Source: Antedon mediterranea
Lineage: Eukaryota; Echinodermata; Crinoidea; Comatulida; Antedonidae
Assembly (NCBI RefSeq): GCF_964355755.1
Contig: NC_092670.1
Span: 14,817,201 to 14,881,200, forward strand
Length of the DNA: 64,000 nucleotides
Reading direction: 5' to 3'
The notes beneath the pieces were generated by a model. It was not told where the DNA came from. It ran no database searches and saw only the letters and a program-made list of their open reading frames with translations. Positions 11,761-24,200 of this stretch are shown in pieces (the stretch's first letter is position 1; each line of letters starts with the position of its first letter). Both the position numbers and the translations under genes were made by a program.

Positions 11761-12816
11761 AATATATCACTGTATTTTCTCATAGTTTATATAGTTGACA
11801 CATTTTCTTTAACAATTAACCTTTATTTTAAATTTAAAATCCTTTAATACATTTTGTTATTAATTCTTTTACAACTGCTGTATTTTTTCCTTTAATTATC
11901 TATTTTAATGGTTTAACTGTGCAGTTATATGTAGTAGTATATTATTAATTATTTTTAATATAATCTTTCGATTTATTTTACATGATATACCGGTACAACT
12001 TCATTTATAACTAATTTATTACTGCATTTGGTAAAAACAACTCAATATGAAACAAATCCAATATGATATGAAGATTATACTAAAACCTGTGCCAAATTAC
12101 TAATTTTATTCTAATTTAGTAATCGAATCCTCTTTAAATGTGCCTAGTTTCTGCTTTTTATAAAAAGATTATATAATCGCTTTTTTATGAAACATTTCTT
12201 TTAAATCCATAATTTAAAAATCCATGATTGAAATAGCGGGTAAAATAATATTCAGTTCATCCAAACTCGCAATTTAATAATCAACATTAAAATGATGAAA
12301 ATTACAGCAGAACATAGACTCTGACGTCGGAATTTTATACATGCCGCGTTCAAAATATAATATGAAGGCGCGCCGCCGCCTTGACAATAATAATATGTCG
12401 TCGAATATACTAAGGGCCGTCGTCAATAGATATGCGAAACCATTATAATAGTTTTAAACATCGCTTTTAGATTAGTGCACACATTCTTTGGTAAGCCTCC
12501 TAGATGGACATAATTTACGTTATCTTGTTTTAAATTATGCTAAAGTGTGCTAAACGAAACTTTAAAGATAAATTAATATATAATTTATATAGATTATCAA
12601 AGTATATCGCAGTTAATCGTAGAAAATGATAGTACCAGATAAATTGTATAGCCATAAATAAAAACACTACTTATATGTTTTGTATTGAATCGAATAATTA
12701 TAAATGATTTATATTTATAAATTCATAATTTTTAATATTCACATTAATTTATTATTATTCCGTCGATATTAATCAATTGAAATGCACTCCAATCGTAATT
12801 TAAATAGCGTCTATAG

Positions 12817-12981
12817 TACAGTAGAGAACCCCTCAGTAGAAACGAGGGGAAATGAATGCACTAAAGGCCAATCCATATTAGGAACAAGGCCATCATATAG
12901 CTTTCTTAGGAGACATCCATATTAAATAGACACTTTGTGTCCAGAAGATATTCCCTCACTAGGCCTATATATTCTACTGTA
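12817..12981. repeat. TIR element, TACAGTAGA ... TCTACTGTA
   Basis: The outer ends TACAGTAGA (12817) and TCTACTGTA (to 12981) are inverted repeats. The left inner sequence GAACCCCTCAGTAGAAACGA relates it to the AACCCC/TTAAGGG family of 911-1060 and 44485-44884. About 165 bp, non-coding. Confidence 0.6.
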
Positions 12982-13408
12982 TAATATACGTAATGTAACA
13001 ATAGTCAATTATAGCTTTGCTTGTAAAACATCTCATTCTTTTTGTATTAGTGTATCGCATTGTTTATTTTGATAAACGCCTGGTTACAAACACAAATGAT
13101 TTTTACATGTGCCAATATATAGACCCTAAGAATATTACAGGTGGTGATATAAAAACATATAGTAGGCCTCGGAGTTGCGACTGGCTGGACATACCGTAGT
13201 CAGTCATCATTTAATATACGATATAATCGCTATGTATACAACATTTATATATATATTTATGCCGACAACGTATATTCGAATAATAAAATAATGTCAGTGT
13301 TTTTAATAAATTTCAGATTTTCTGACTAAAGTTTGAATTTGATTTTCTCTTGTGTACGCTTAATTAGCAAATGTCTTCCTAGCATCATCGTTACGTGGAT
13401 ACAAAATA

Positions 13409-13625
13409 AGTTGAAATTAATTTACGTCGTATGGGGCGCAGTTTGGGACATGCATAATTAGTATTTTGTTTGAGAATTTTTTTTTCACATTTCCATTATT
13501 TCAAAGCAAAAAATTCTTTGAACAAAATTTCTTCTCAAACTACAGTGTCTATACAATGGCTGTATTTTAACTTAATAATACATTTTTCCAAATTTCGCCC
13601 CGTACGACGTAAATTCATTTCAACT
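13409..13625. repeat. Fold-back element with 30-bp terminal inverted repeats
   Basis: The left arm 13409-13438 (AGTTGAAATTAATTTACGTC...) and the right arm 13596-13625 (...GACGTAAATTCATTTCAACT) match at 28 of 30 positions when one is reverse-complemented. The interior is AT-rich and also partly palindromic (GAGAATTTT / CTTCTCAAAC). It is MITE-like. Confidence 0.8.
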
Positions 13626-13648
13626 GTACTTTCCGTGTCCTTACTAAA

Positions 13649-13825
13649 GCGTGGTTCCCACTAGCGACGCAACACAAAGACGTAACGCAACGCAAGTGAA
13701 TTGACCAATCACAAGCGATGGCTTATTCGCTTGTGATTGCTAACTGTCTATAACTTCGCTTGTCATTGGTTAAAACGCTTGCGTTGCGTTTACGTCCTTG
13801 CGTTACGTTCTAGTGGGAACCAAGC
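13649..13825. repeat. MITE, TIR GCTTGGTTCCCACTAG, full copy 1
   Basis: The left end GCGTGGTTCCCACTAGCGAC and right end CTAGTGGGAACCAAGC are inverted repeats, with a second inner palindrome (CAATCACAAGCG / CGCTTGTGATTG). It lies 23 bp after another fold-back element. Related copies are at 52382-52519 (complete) and at 37210-37280 and 56403-56470 (left ends only). Confidence 0.85.
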
Positions 13826-14350
13826 TTATCGGCGCTTTAACGCGGATAACCTAGTAACTCGACGAGTTCAAAATCTAGTTAAGTCTTTATTGAAGCGTTT
13901 GTTTAGGAATTTTATATTAGTGTTGATATACGTTACAAAATGTCTTGTCTGAACGCCTGAAAAATTGAAAGTTAAACAATCAATGGTAACAGCACGTAAT
14001 CGAAAATTGTGAATTAAATAATTTGATACAGAATGAAGTTTATAATAATATTGGTAATGGTAATTTCGTGAGAAATTTTTTATATCTACATATGGTATTA
14101 CAAATGGATATATTATTTGATTCACTTATTTATTTGACGTTAGTATTTGGAATGCCAAATTCAACAATACATCAAGTTTACATTATAGTTTTATATGTTG
14201 CAATTCAAATAGAATTTCAATTTAATATTACAAGTGAAGGAGAACATTGTGGAAAGTAAATACAATCACGCCGACGTTTGCAAGATTCGGAACAACTTGA
14301 AGATAAGATTGTTATTAACAATAACCTAGTTGATTAACTAATTGATATAC

Positions 14351-14583
14351 GCGTCCAAAAGCTGATACACGCGCGTTTAAATAATGTACGCGTAATTTAT
14401 TAAAATCTAAAATTTATAAAAATGATTTAGTACGGTACGTTAATCAAATCTCCACTATTACGTTAACGATAACATGTGACTGACGGACGGACAGACTTTG
14501 CGTCCAAAGGCTGATAATACGGATTTACACGCGCGTTTAAATAATGTACGCGTAATTTATTGAAATCTGAAATTTATAAAAAT
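14351..14583. repeat. Direct repeat upstream of the mucin promoter
   Basis: GCGTCCAAAAGCTGATACAC (from 14351) recurs as GCGTCCAAAGGCTGATAATA (from 14500). Both are followed by ACGCGCGTTTAAATAATGTA and then an AATTTATAAAAATG stretch. The spacing is about 150 bp. The array ends roughly 190 bp before the TATA box, so it could duplicate upstream control sequence. Confidence 0.75.
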
Positions 14584-14768
14584 GTGACGACTACTGTACG
14601 ATCATCGTGGCCAGAGAACAGGTGCATTAAACAAAAGAAATAATAAATTAAAATCAAATAATTCGAAAGGCCACCGACAAAGCAAAAATGTTTACAGAGC
14701 ATAATTTCGTCATTTGCAAAGTTAAACCAAACAAGGACATCTGTGAAATATAATGTATTGAAAGTGTG

Positions 14769-14778
14769 TATATAAAGG
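14769..14778 (+). promoter_or_regulatory. TATA box of the first mucin gene
   Basis: TATATAAAGG at 14769-14778, 73 bp before the ATG at 14851. Transcription would be expected to start near 14800, giving a 5' UTR of roughly 50 nt with no upstream ATG in a strong context. Confidence 0.65.
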
Positions 14779-14850
14779 GGGGAAAGACTAAATATATGTT
14801 ATTAGTATAACCGTTTTTGGAGCGAGTTATACTGTTAAGAAGCCTCTAAA

Positions 14851-15293
14851 ATGCCTCTGATGCGAGGTTCAGATCTAATTTTGATAGTGGTAGGCCTACT
14901 ATGTTTTACGAAAACTGGGTTTTCGCAAATGCAATGTGGTAATTTAGAACAACCAGAAAATGGAGAGCTCGTTTGCGCCGTATTGGCAAACGTTGCGTAA
15001 GTTTGATTTTTCATTTCATTTTTTTAGTTTTACTCGTGAAATGTTAGCAAGTACTGTAATAATCCGATTTCGTCCATATTATAAAATACATGTTCCCTTT
15101 TTAAACTAGTGTGTGTTACTAACTTATATTCAATAACTTTCAAACAAATGTTTTCGTATTCCTAAACCTCTTTAATATTACAGACGTTGTTTCTTACGCT
15201 GCGATACTGGATACGTCCTGCCTCTAGAGGCAAGTGACGAATTCGAATGCACATCGAGTGGATGGTCACCGTCGTCTGTCCCCAACTGCGTTG
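14851..15293 (+). CDS. Mucin exons 1-2: signal peptide and Sushi 1
   Basis: Exons 14851-14996 and 15184-15293. The N-terminus has a hydrophobic core (LILIVVGLLCF) with probable cleavage near GFSQ. Then comes a four-cysteine Sushi/CCP module: CGNLEQPENGELVC, then CFLRCDTGYVLP, then WSPSSVPNC. The PENG motif, the C-x-x-x-C-x-x-GY pattern and W-P-x-C are family hallmarks. The second gene's first two exons align with these. Confidence 0.9.
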
Positions 15294-18200
15294 GTAAGTG
15301 AGGAGAAGCTTGCCAATCCTGCTACTCTAAAAATGGAAAAAGATAATTAAAACAGCAGATGTTTGCTTGTTTTTAATAATTTCCATTTTTGTTAGCTTGA
15401 CTTCTTCAAATTAGGATTATTATCTATCCCTTTGAAATAAAAGTTATAAAATATATTAGAAATTAGTGAATTAATATGAATAAGATAACAATGGAAATAG
15501 AAAATAATGATAAAGATACCCATCATCATCATCATCATAATCATCATCATTATCATCGCCATCATCATCATCATTATCATCATCATAATCATCATCATTA
15601 TCATCATCATCATTATCATCATCAACATCATCATCATTATAATCATCATCATCATCATAAGTATCATCATCAGTTACGCTCGTCTTGTGAACTGATGCTT
15701 TCCACTGTATACCATTTTACTGTGATATGAGCAGAAATTAAATGGATGTTTATTGTGTCTTATTATAATGTACCTATTCCTTTTTCGACTTTCGTGATCC
15801 ATGTAGATTTAAGAGAATATTATTATTAATTATTAGTAACCCTGATGAATTTCTTGCTGTTTACTGTCATGATTTGATCCTATATTTTATTGTTGATATT
15901 AATGTCATTCTCTTATTAGCAATAAACTTGTGCTTAGAAATAAATCAACCGCTTAACGGAACGTTTTCGTGTTCTTTTCTAAGTGAAACAAGGTAAGTGT
16001 ACCTTAAATTTTGCATTAGAATATTTTAATTGAAACACGCAACGTAATGTTTGGCGTATATAATAACATATATATTTATTTTATTTTATAAAATATATAT
16101 TTAAAAATTCAATAGACGCTTTCATACGGCATGACGTTTTAGAATAGCTTAGGTTCTAGACCATATTTCTAATTGATATTAGTAAAAGGATAGCTATTTT
16201 GGCACATATGGCGTCTCATACGTAGATATTACTTTACAACCTCTATTCCTTTCATAGGAAAGCGGGGTTCTACTGTAATAAGTATCATATGAGTCATATG
16301 GCCGAGCGGGTAAGGCAGGGGCGTCGTTTACCGTACCTAAAGAGCCAACAACAACATCGGCAAGGGTTCGATGCCGACTCGCTCCTAGTTCTGGTGGTGG
16401 AACAAGTCTTCTCGGATAAGGACTATAAACCGTAGGTCCAGTGTACACAGTTATAACCTGTGTGTACTTTAAAGAAACCCAGTTCATTATTCGAAAAAGA
16501 GTAGGGGGTTACCCCAGTGAACTGGTTCACACAATAGCCCCTGTATCAGGGGGATGACCACCTATATTAATTCACTATTGGTAATCGTTGGCCACATTGC
16601 CTAACATAAAATAAAAAAATAAAATAAATAAAATTTTGAATAACTTTTGTTTCAGTTCTTGCGTCGCAACTTGCGAAGAGGGATACGAATTCTCTAAGGG
16701 TGTTAACAGCATTAAAACTACATGTAAAAATAGTGTAGGTCGTTGGGAACCAATCATACCGGACTGTCAACGTACGTATATATATATTTTTTCTCTCTCT
16801 TTTATGGCGCAAACACCACTTTTATTCACATTCATATTATCTTGTATCAATACATAAAATAATATTATTTAACACATTTTTGTTAATTCTAAATGTCGTT
16901 ACAATTCATCAGTAACATTTTTACATTTATGAATTCCGTATTACCTCTTTTTTCATTAATGTTCTTATATTTTTCTATACACGTGACAATGATCATCATT
17001 ATCATCTATCCGGTTTTAAAATATTTTACACGTAAACAATTTGTGAGTTTTTAATTATACAAATAATGAATGATCATTAGGAGAATATTATACCTTAATC
17101 TTTAAACAAATTCAACCATTCTCTTCGTTCATCAAATACAAGAAGAATATATTTGTTCTAAAGTAAATTTCGAGGGAACCACGCAAAAAATACTGTGTTC
17201 GAATTTGGCGACAGAAAGTAGAAAGAATATAGACGACGCACTCTGTGAGTTGGTTGTCGCGCCGCGTCCTAAAGTATCATCACATGCCACAACAATCTCG
17301 AAATGTTTGCAGAAAGATTACATCGTGTATCGGTAAATGGGACGAAATAACCATCAATACCTATTTTAAGGTGAAATTGGTATTTTTGTTGTTTAGTTAA
17401 AATGTGGTTTTGCTAATTCAAAAAATGGTTTAATATTGTCTTTACTATGTATTAGTTAATTGCAATTATTGTTATTAATTGTATTGATTGATATTTGTGT
17501 TGTTTTTTAGCTGCTTGTGATATTGAATGCAAGAATGGCGGTACGTGCGTCGAACCAAATGTTTGTGCTTGTCGCACGGGCTTTATTGGTAGCTACTGTG
17601 AAACCGGTAAGTCGTTCGCTATACGCTAAACAGAAAAGATAGTTTATTAAAATTATTGTGTAGGGTCAGTATATTTACGATAGCAGTTTATAATTTGTTG
17701 CAATAAGTCTTCTTTTCCAGAAACGTTTGCCTGAAACATCAAGGAATTTGCTCAGCTACAACGATGGTCATCTCGCATCGAATTTTAATGTATCTTAAAT
17801 GTTTAGGTACGCAATCATGTTTTCCATGTATATTTAACAAGATCTATCTTCCACATTTCAGCCGAACAAAACTGTATTATTCCTGAAGCGCCAAGGAACG
17901 GATCTCTTAGTTGTACTAGTGAGCAGAATGCATATGTATGTATTGTGAAATGTGTTCCAGGCTTTAGTTCTGATGTCTATGAGTATAAATGCGATCCAAC
18001 TACAACAGTATCTAATTGGAAACCTGAGTTACCGATTCATGACTGCAAAGGTAGGTTTTCTTTTGATTCATTGTTACAAAGTTTCCAACACGAATGATAC
18101 TAACCGCGTAAAGATGTTCGTGAATACTATAACGCGGTTTATTAGAGAGCTTCTTCACAAAACATTAGTTTTAGCTTCAAGAAACGCTCATTTAGAATTG

Positions 18201-21200
18201 GTGTTTATACGCCTGCTGTAAAGCTAGACAATTCATCTATTAAAATGTGTAGTTTGTGTTAGTCTGGAACGCGCTACCTGTCGATTTGAGAGGAGCGAAT
18301 TCGGCACCTCTATTTAAACGTCAACTTGAAACTGTTCTTTTTAATTAATTACCGGTACTAAGTATTGTTAGGCGCTCTGTTCTTTGTAGGGTGTCATATA
18401 AAAATTGTTAAAATAAAAATTAGTTTAGTGAAAAGAACAATCCACGTGAAGCCACGTTAGTGTCACATCGTGGCGTCACCGAAGACATGTTGACGCTTTT
18501 AATACGGATACACGATCTGAGGCAATTTCTTTGTAACAACAAATATACAGTAAATGAATACGAAACATAACAAATAACATGAATTCTAAAAAAAAAAAAA
18601 AACTAGGGCAATTCTTATAAATAAATAACACAAAATGTAAAAATATTATATATATATCTATATATATTATAATATCTTGCAACACGCACAACGCCGACCC
18701 TTATTATATACACGTTAAATTAAGTTATCGAGTTTAAAATAGTATTATTTCAAGTACTTAAAATTACCTTGACATTCATGCACGCGCGTTAGTACCAATG
18801 GTTATTTAATAACACGTACCTTATCTTAGCGCAAACACCGAAAGAACGAATGAGCTCCTCGTGGAGCATATTTAGCTCTCGTAGTGTATTATGATGCACG
18901 TGCACATATAGCGCATCTCGGGGCGTTAAGTCGAGTCGCAACAATATTGATGAAACGCGTAATAGTATTGCGGTAATGATTATTCATTCATAAAAGTTAT
19001 GAAATAATCATTTAAACAAGTTATTACAAAGTGAGACAGCAGTTATTACAAAGTGTGACAGCTTTTGTTATTACAAAGTGCGAGAGCTCGATTGTTACTA
19101 AGTGCGACAGCAGTTATTACAAAGTGCGACAGTTTTTTTATAAAGTGCAGGTATTACAAAGTGCGACGATTATTACAAAGTGCGACAGTACACTCGTTGC
19201 CATAAGTCTGTATTTGTTTTGTTTGTGTGTTTTTTGCTATGTAATTATGCACATAGATTAATTTTAAATGACAAGTTTAAAGAAACTGTTGAAGTTAATA
19301 AATTATAATGATTTTTTTTTATTCAGAGATTTATTTCACTACTATGACGAGCAACCTTTCAGGAATCATTGGTAGGTAAAATGACGTTATGCTAAATCAT
19401 AAAGTAGAGAACTGACTAACTCAGATCATGTTTCTTCCAACTGAAACTTCTTCAAATTTATGATAAGCCTAACTATCATGAAAAGAGAGAAGGACGACAA
19501 TGTATTTATTTGTGCCATATATGTTAGTAATTAGGTAACTACTGTAGGTAAATTGGAAGAGCATGCGTGTTAATATTTCAATATTCCAAACCCTTTCTGT
19601 AGAACGAACGAATTATAATCCATAGAGTTTTTAGCTTCAATTTGGTTTACAGTTTCCAATTTTGGGAAGCGAAGAATTGAGTTTTCACCAGTGACCTTAT
19701 ATAAATTGCCAATATATATATAAGCTCATTGGTAGTCACATACTCATGCAAATTCTGCAAACATTTCAGCAGACACGCCCTCGATCAAAAAGAAAATCGC
19801 AGCTATTTGCTCTTGTAGTGGAAAATAATTTTAAAGGTAGCGCGAAAAATTCACCTAATAGACAGTGCTTACCGTATATTATTATAGCCACAACTCTTAA
19901 TAATACATACAGCATATTACTTATAATTATATATGTTTAGACTATAAAGAGGATTACCAAAAAGCCGATGGTTATTGTACTACGTGGAGTCAGGACCACT
20001 ACCGAACATTTGATGGCAGAATATATACCTTCCATGGTTCCTGCCACTACCTTCTTCTTGAAGATGCTTCAGACCGGACTTTCCAGATCCACGCTAAGAA
20101 TGCAAAGGATTGTACTTCAAAAATGGTATGTAGCAGGTCATTGTCAATATACATATCCACTGTTGAGGTGACTCTGCAAAGATCTAAAGACACTCCGTTG
20201 GTTCTACGAAAAAACGGTCTTCAAGGAAGCGAACTTCAGGAACTTCCAACAGCATTTGATGGCATGGAAATTGAGCTGGTTTCTGGCTACATCGTCGTGC
20301 GTAGTGTGTACGGGTTTAATATTCGATGGGATGGGCATGATGCATTCTACATTTCTGTTGAAGACAAATTATTATCCAACACAAGAGGTCTTTGTGGAAC
20401 CTACACGTTAAATCCTGCGGATGACTTCACGTTGCGGGATGGTAGTGTTTCCCAATCTGCTGCATCTTTTGCATCAGAGTATACCATGAATCCAGAAGGT
20501 ATGTAACTTGTCTCACAAAAGGATCATCATTTTTCCTCAAGTGACGTTATGTTCAATTTAAAATGAATTATTTCTATGTTATTTTTAGCGCTGATCGGAA
20601 TAGCCGAACATGGTGACCGCTCGAAGAGTTCTCTCTTTCTTGCTTGATAGCTGGTAAACTGTTGGTTAGCTTGATCACAGTGTTTACTTTGGACGAAGAG
20701 AGGACATTGAACTTGTCCGTTATAAATGTGTATTTTGTTGTTGTAAAAAAGTAAATTTATATTTATTTTTTATTTTTTTAATGTTAAATGTTTGTCTGTT
20801 CATTTTGAATTGCAGACTGTGTTGCAAAGAGTCAAACTTCTTATTGTAAAGTGGACTCACCAAGTGACGTCGAACGTTCAGAAACAGAATGTGAGGCAAT
20901 GATGGTCGACGAAGAGTTTCGTATGTGTCATTTGGTAAATAATTGAATGGTGCGGTGGTGGAATGTGTAAAAGAAGGCTTCTGTTTTAGTGGTGATGTGG
21001 TCATCATACCAGTTTATGCTTGAAGAATAATTCAATTCAATATTTATATTTATGTTTAGTGTGCTTGTTTATGCAATGTAAAGACTGGATAGGAATGGGA
21101 GTAAATACAAAGAATGCCAGCTGTTATCTGTTGTTGTAAAATATTATTGTAGCCTAGGTACGAGTTTCTGTATGATCTGACACTCAATTGTCAAGCATTG

Positions 21201-24200
21201 TCAAGCATTGTCCACTATGTAAAATGATTATTTATACTTCATACAGTTCAACAAGGTTTTCTTTGTTTTTGTCAGGTTGTAAACGTTCAATCTTATTACG
21301 ATGCTTGTAAGGAAGATGTATGTAACTGTCATGAATCAAGATCCGACTGCGCATGTAACTCTTTCGAGGCGTACGCAAGAGAATGCGCGCGCAAAAAAGT
21401 TTATATAGATTGGAGATCAGAAGATAGATGCCGTAAGTGAAAGCCTTCTTTGAGATCATTATTTAGATGGAAAGTATTTTACTTTTTAAAAACATCGTGG
21501 AAACATATTCCTTCTCAATTGTTATTAATATGTCATACTTATTCTGAACAGCTTTGGAATGTCCAGCCAATATGGAATTCCATCAATGTGGTACATCATG
21601 CCCTTTGACCTGTAAAAGTACAACTTACGATTGTATTGATGACCATTGCATTGATGGATGCCACTGCCCAAGTAATATGGTTCTTAACAATAATGCGTGC
21701 ATAGCTCCCGCCAAATGCCCATGTTCTTATCAGATGAGAGAATATGCTGCCGGGTCAACCATCTCAATTGACAATGGTTGCAATACATGGTAAGTAAGTT
21801 TGTTTTTTTGTTTGGCTTTCTCTTTTATAGTCCGGTTTTCCCGTTTGTTCTGAAACAGATTTTGATTGATTTATTTATTGATTATTATTTTTCTAGTGCT
21901 GAACATTTTTTCGGTGATTAAAAAATAAATAAAATCGGATCTTACAATATTTGACACACAAGTAAGTTAACCAATCAAGACACTGTGGAACTTTCACGCC
22001 TATACTTTGTTAACTTGCCGTTGTGTTGCGTGTACATTGCAAACATCAATTTATTAAGTTACTACATAGTTATTTTTATCTCAAATATCAAGCGAATGCA
22101 AAGGCGGTACTTGGTCTTGTACAGATGAAATCTGCCCGGCAACATGCTCTGCGGTTGGTGATCCTCATTACGTAACATTTGACGGTCTTCATTACAATTT
22201 TGTTGGTGACTGTAGCTACGTTCTTGTACAGAGTTGTGATGATAATAATAACACTCTAGATTATTCCATTCAAGTGGAGAACACGAAATGTGGATTACAG
22301 AGCTACGCATGCACAAAGTAAGTTTTGAGACCTTGACAAACGCAATAGCGCCATTCCCGAGTTTGATCTCATTATTGCCAAAGCCTCTTATTATTTATTT
22401 TTAATAATACTGAGTAATGGTATTCTTTTTTTTAATAAAGTGGATAATGACAAACGGAAGCCACAGTAGGCTGTTTTCGGATTACTGAATCTCATCTTAA
22501 CTTATTTATAACTAGTAGTTATTAGCGTACATAAACGTATTATTTGGTAATAATCTAAAGCTCTGTCTACACTATTGACAACAAAATGTGATGTGCCCAA
22601 ATATGGTAGTGATGTGAAATCATTGTTTCCATTATATGGGCACATTTGTTTGTCACACAAAGTTTGATAGTGTAGACAGAGCTTTACCTTTGATTCTTGA
22701 AGGAGTGTAATAGTTAACGTTGGGTCAATACGTGTCAAATTGCGACAGAATTACATTGTATCAGTTAACGGTGAAGACGTCGATCAGTTGCCCCATTCGG
22801 CAGCTGGAGTCTTTATCGAACAGTTGTCATCAATATATCAGAGGGTAACAATCTTTTATACATATATAAAAAATGTATACCGGTATTTATTATTACTAGT
22901 GTATATGGTAGGCCTATATACCGTACGTATTAGGAACCTGTTATCAACAAATTGAGGCATCTAGAAAGTCTCGTACAACCTCTATAAAAAGCTCATATAG
23001 ATACATCTTTTCATTCATACAAAGATGGACTGAACTAATATCAATCCAAATTTCTATTAAATAGAAGCCGCTTTAAGTAATTCATATTTCTTTCAATATC
23101 TTCTTCTGCATCTGCTTCTTCTGAAATAACCATCAGATATCCTGTAGTATTAGACATGCTGTTGACATTAAAAAGGAATTCCTTTCAACTTACAATAAAC
23201 TGAGAGACGGTAACTAGAAAATATTTTGTTTATGTAGGTCACTCTGGACAATGGTTTGATCCTTTTGTGGGATGGATATGTTCGAGTGTATGTTACAGCT
23301 CCACCATCGTTCTTTGGCGAACTTAAAACGTGTGGTCTATGTGGAACCTTTGATCGTAAACAATCGGTAGGCCTAATACATTTTCCATATTTTATAGACG
23401 TTTTACTTATTTTATAGACGTTTTACTTATCTGCACTATGATCGCCCTAAAACATTTTGTAAAGGTTTTTTTTAATAATTGTAGAATTGCCTTGCTAAAA
23501 GATTAATGTTATCTGATCGGACGCTCGGAAGTCTCTTTCTTTTTAATATAGCTTTTTGCTTTTTATTTGTATCTCCATTCAGATTCAGACAATCGTATAC
23601 ACATCATCGTCATGTTTTCATTTCCTAATAATATTAGTATCTAAAAGATAAACAACATATAAAAATGTTTATTTTAATGAAATAAATTACTTTTTATATT
23701 AACATTCATCGTCCAAAATATATACAGTAAATGTGTTATTGTTGAAATTACAGACTGACTTCAGAACAAAAGCTGGTGATATTGAAATCCAAGCGTCCAG
23801 CTTTGCTGCAAAGTGGATGTTAGAAGGGTCTTGTCCAATCATTTCCAACAATCTAAATCTGGAAAGTCCGTGTGATATCTTCTCCCACAGAAAACTACTG
23901 TCTCAACAATATTGCTCGGTTCTGAAATCGGCTCCTTTTGATGGTAAGAAGATCATTTAAATATTTATTAAACGGTAGGCCTTACTCCTTCGTTATGACC
24001 AGAGTAAACAATTTGGATACACATTTCCTACAATCATAACTACAGTACAGTACTACATTACTTTCTGTTCCTAGTAATATTCGTACGAATTATGTCTTTT
24101 TTCAGCGTGCCATAATATTGTTGGAGTTGACCAGTACTTTGAAGATTGTAAATATGACGTATGTGCCAATACTGACGTCAGGATGTTTTGTGCCAGTGTG

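Larger units (their letters stand above)
9691..14768. other. Intergenic region between myosin and mucin gene
   Basis: No open reading frame here shows family similarity or splice-supported coding. The 5' part should include the myosin 3' UTR; the first AATAAA after the stop is at 10391-10396 and another at 10627-10632. The rest is AT-rich and holds a short tandem repeat (10893-10955), a ~350-bp imperfect duplication (11340-11760), a TIR element (12817-12981), two fold-back elements (13409-13625 and 13649-13825) and a promoter-proximal direct repeat (14351-14583). I see nothing else between 11760 and 12816. Confidence 0.7.

Noticed and set aside
10360-12400. Possible undetected gene in the intergenic region
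   Set aside because: Read on both strands, frames are short and AT-driven, with no recognisable motif or splice-linked exons.
15476-15730. Poly-His, poly-Ile and poly-Met frames
   Set aside because: Translation of an (ATC)n microsatellite within an intron.
16291-16380. Possible tRNA-Leu gene
   Set aside because: Boxes A and B are present, but the acceptor stem does not close and a long unrelated body follows, as in a SINE.
19021-19192. Array of short repeats resembling a CRISPR
   Set aside because: Units are almost contiguous, the variable parts are only 2-4 bases, and the context is an intron of a eukaryotic gene.
20125-20140. GTATGT and AG inside the first gene's D1 VWD exon, suggesting a mini-intron
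   Set aside because: The frame is open and conserved through it, and the paralogue exon 47275-47790 codes straight across with GCATGT at the same place.
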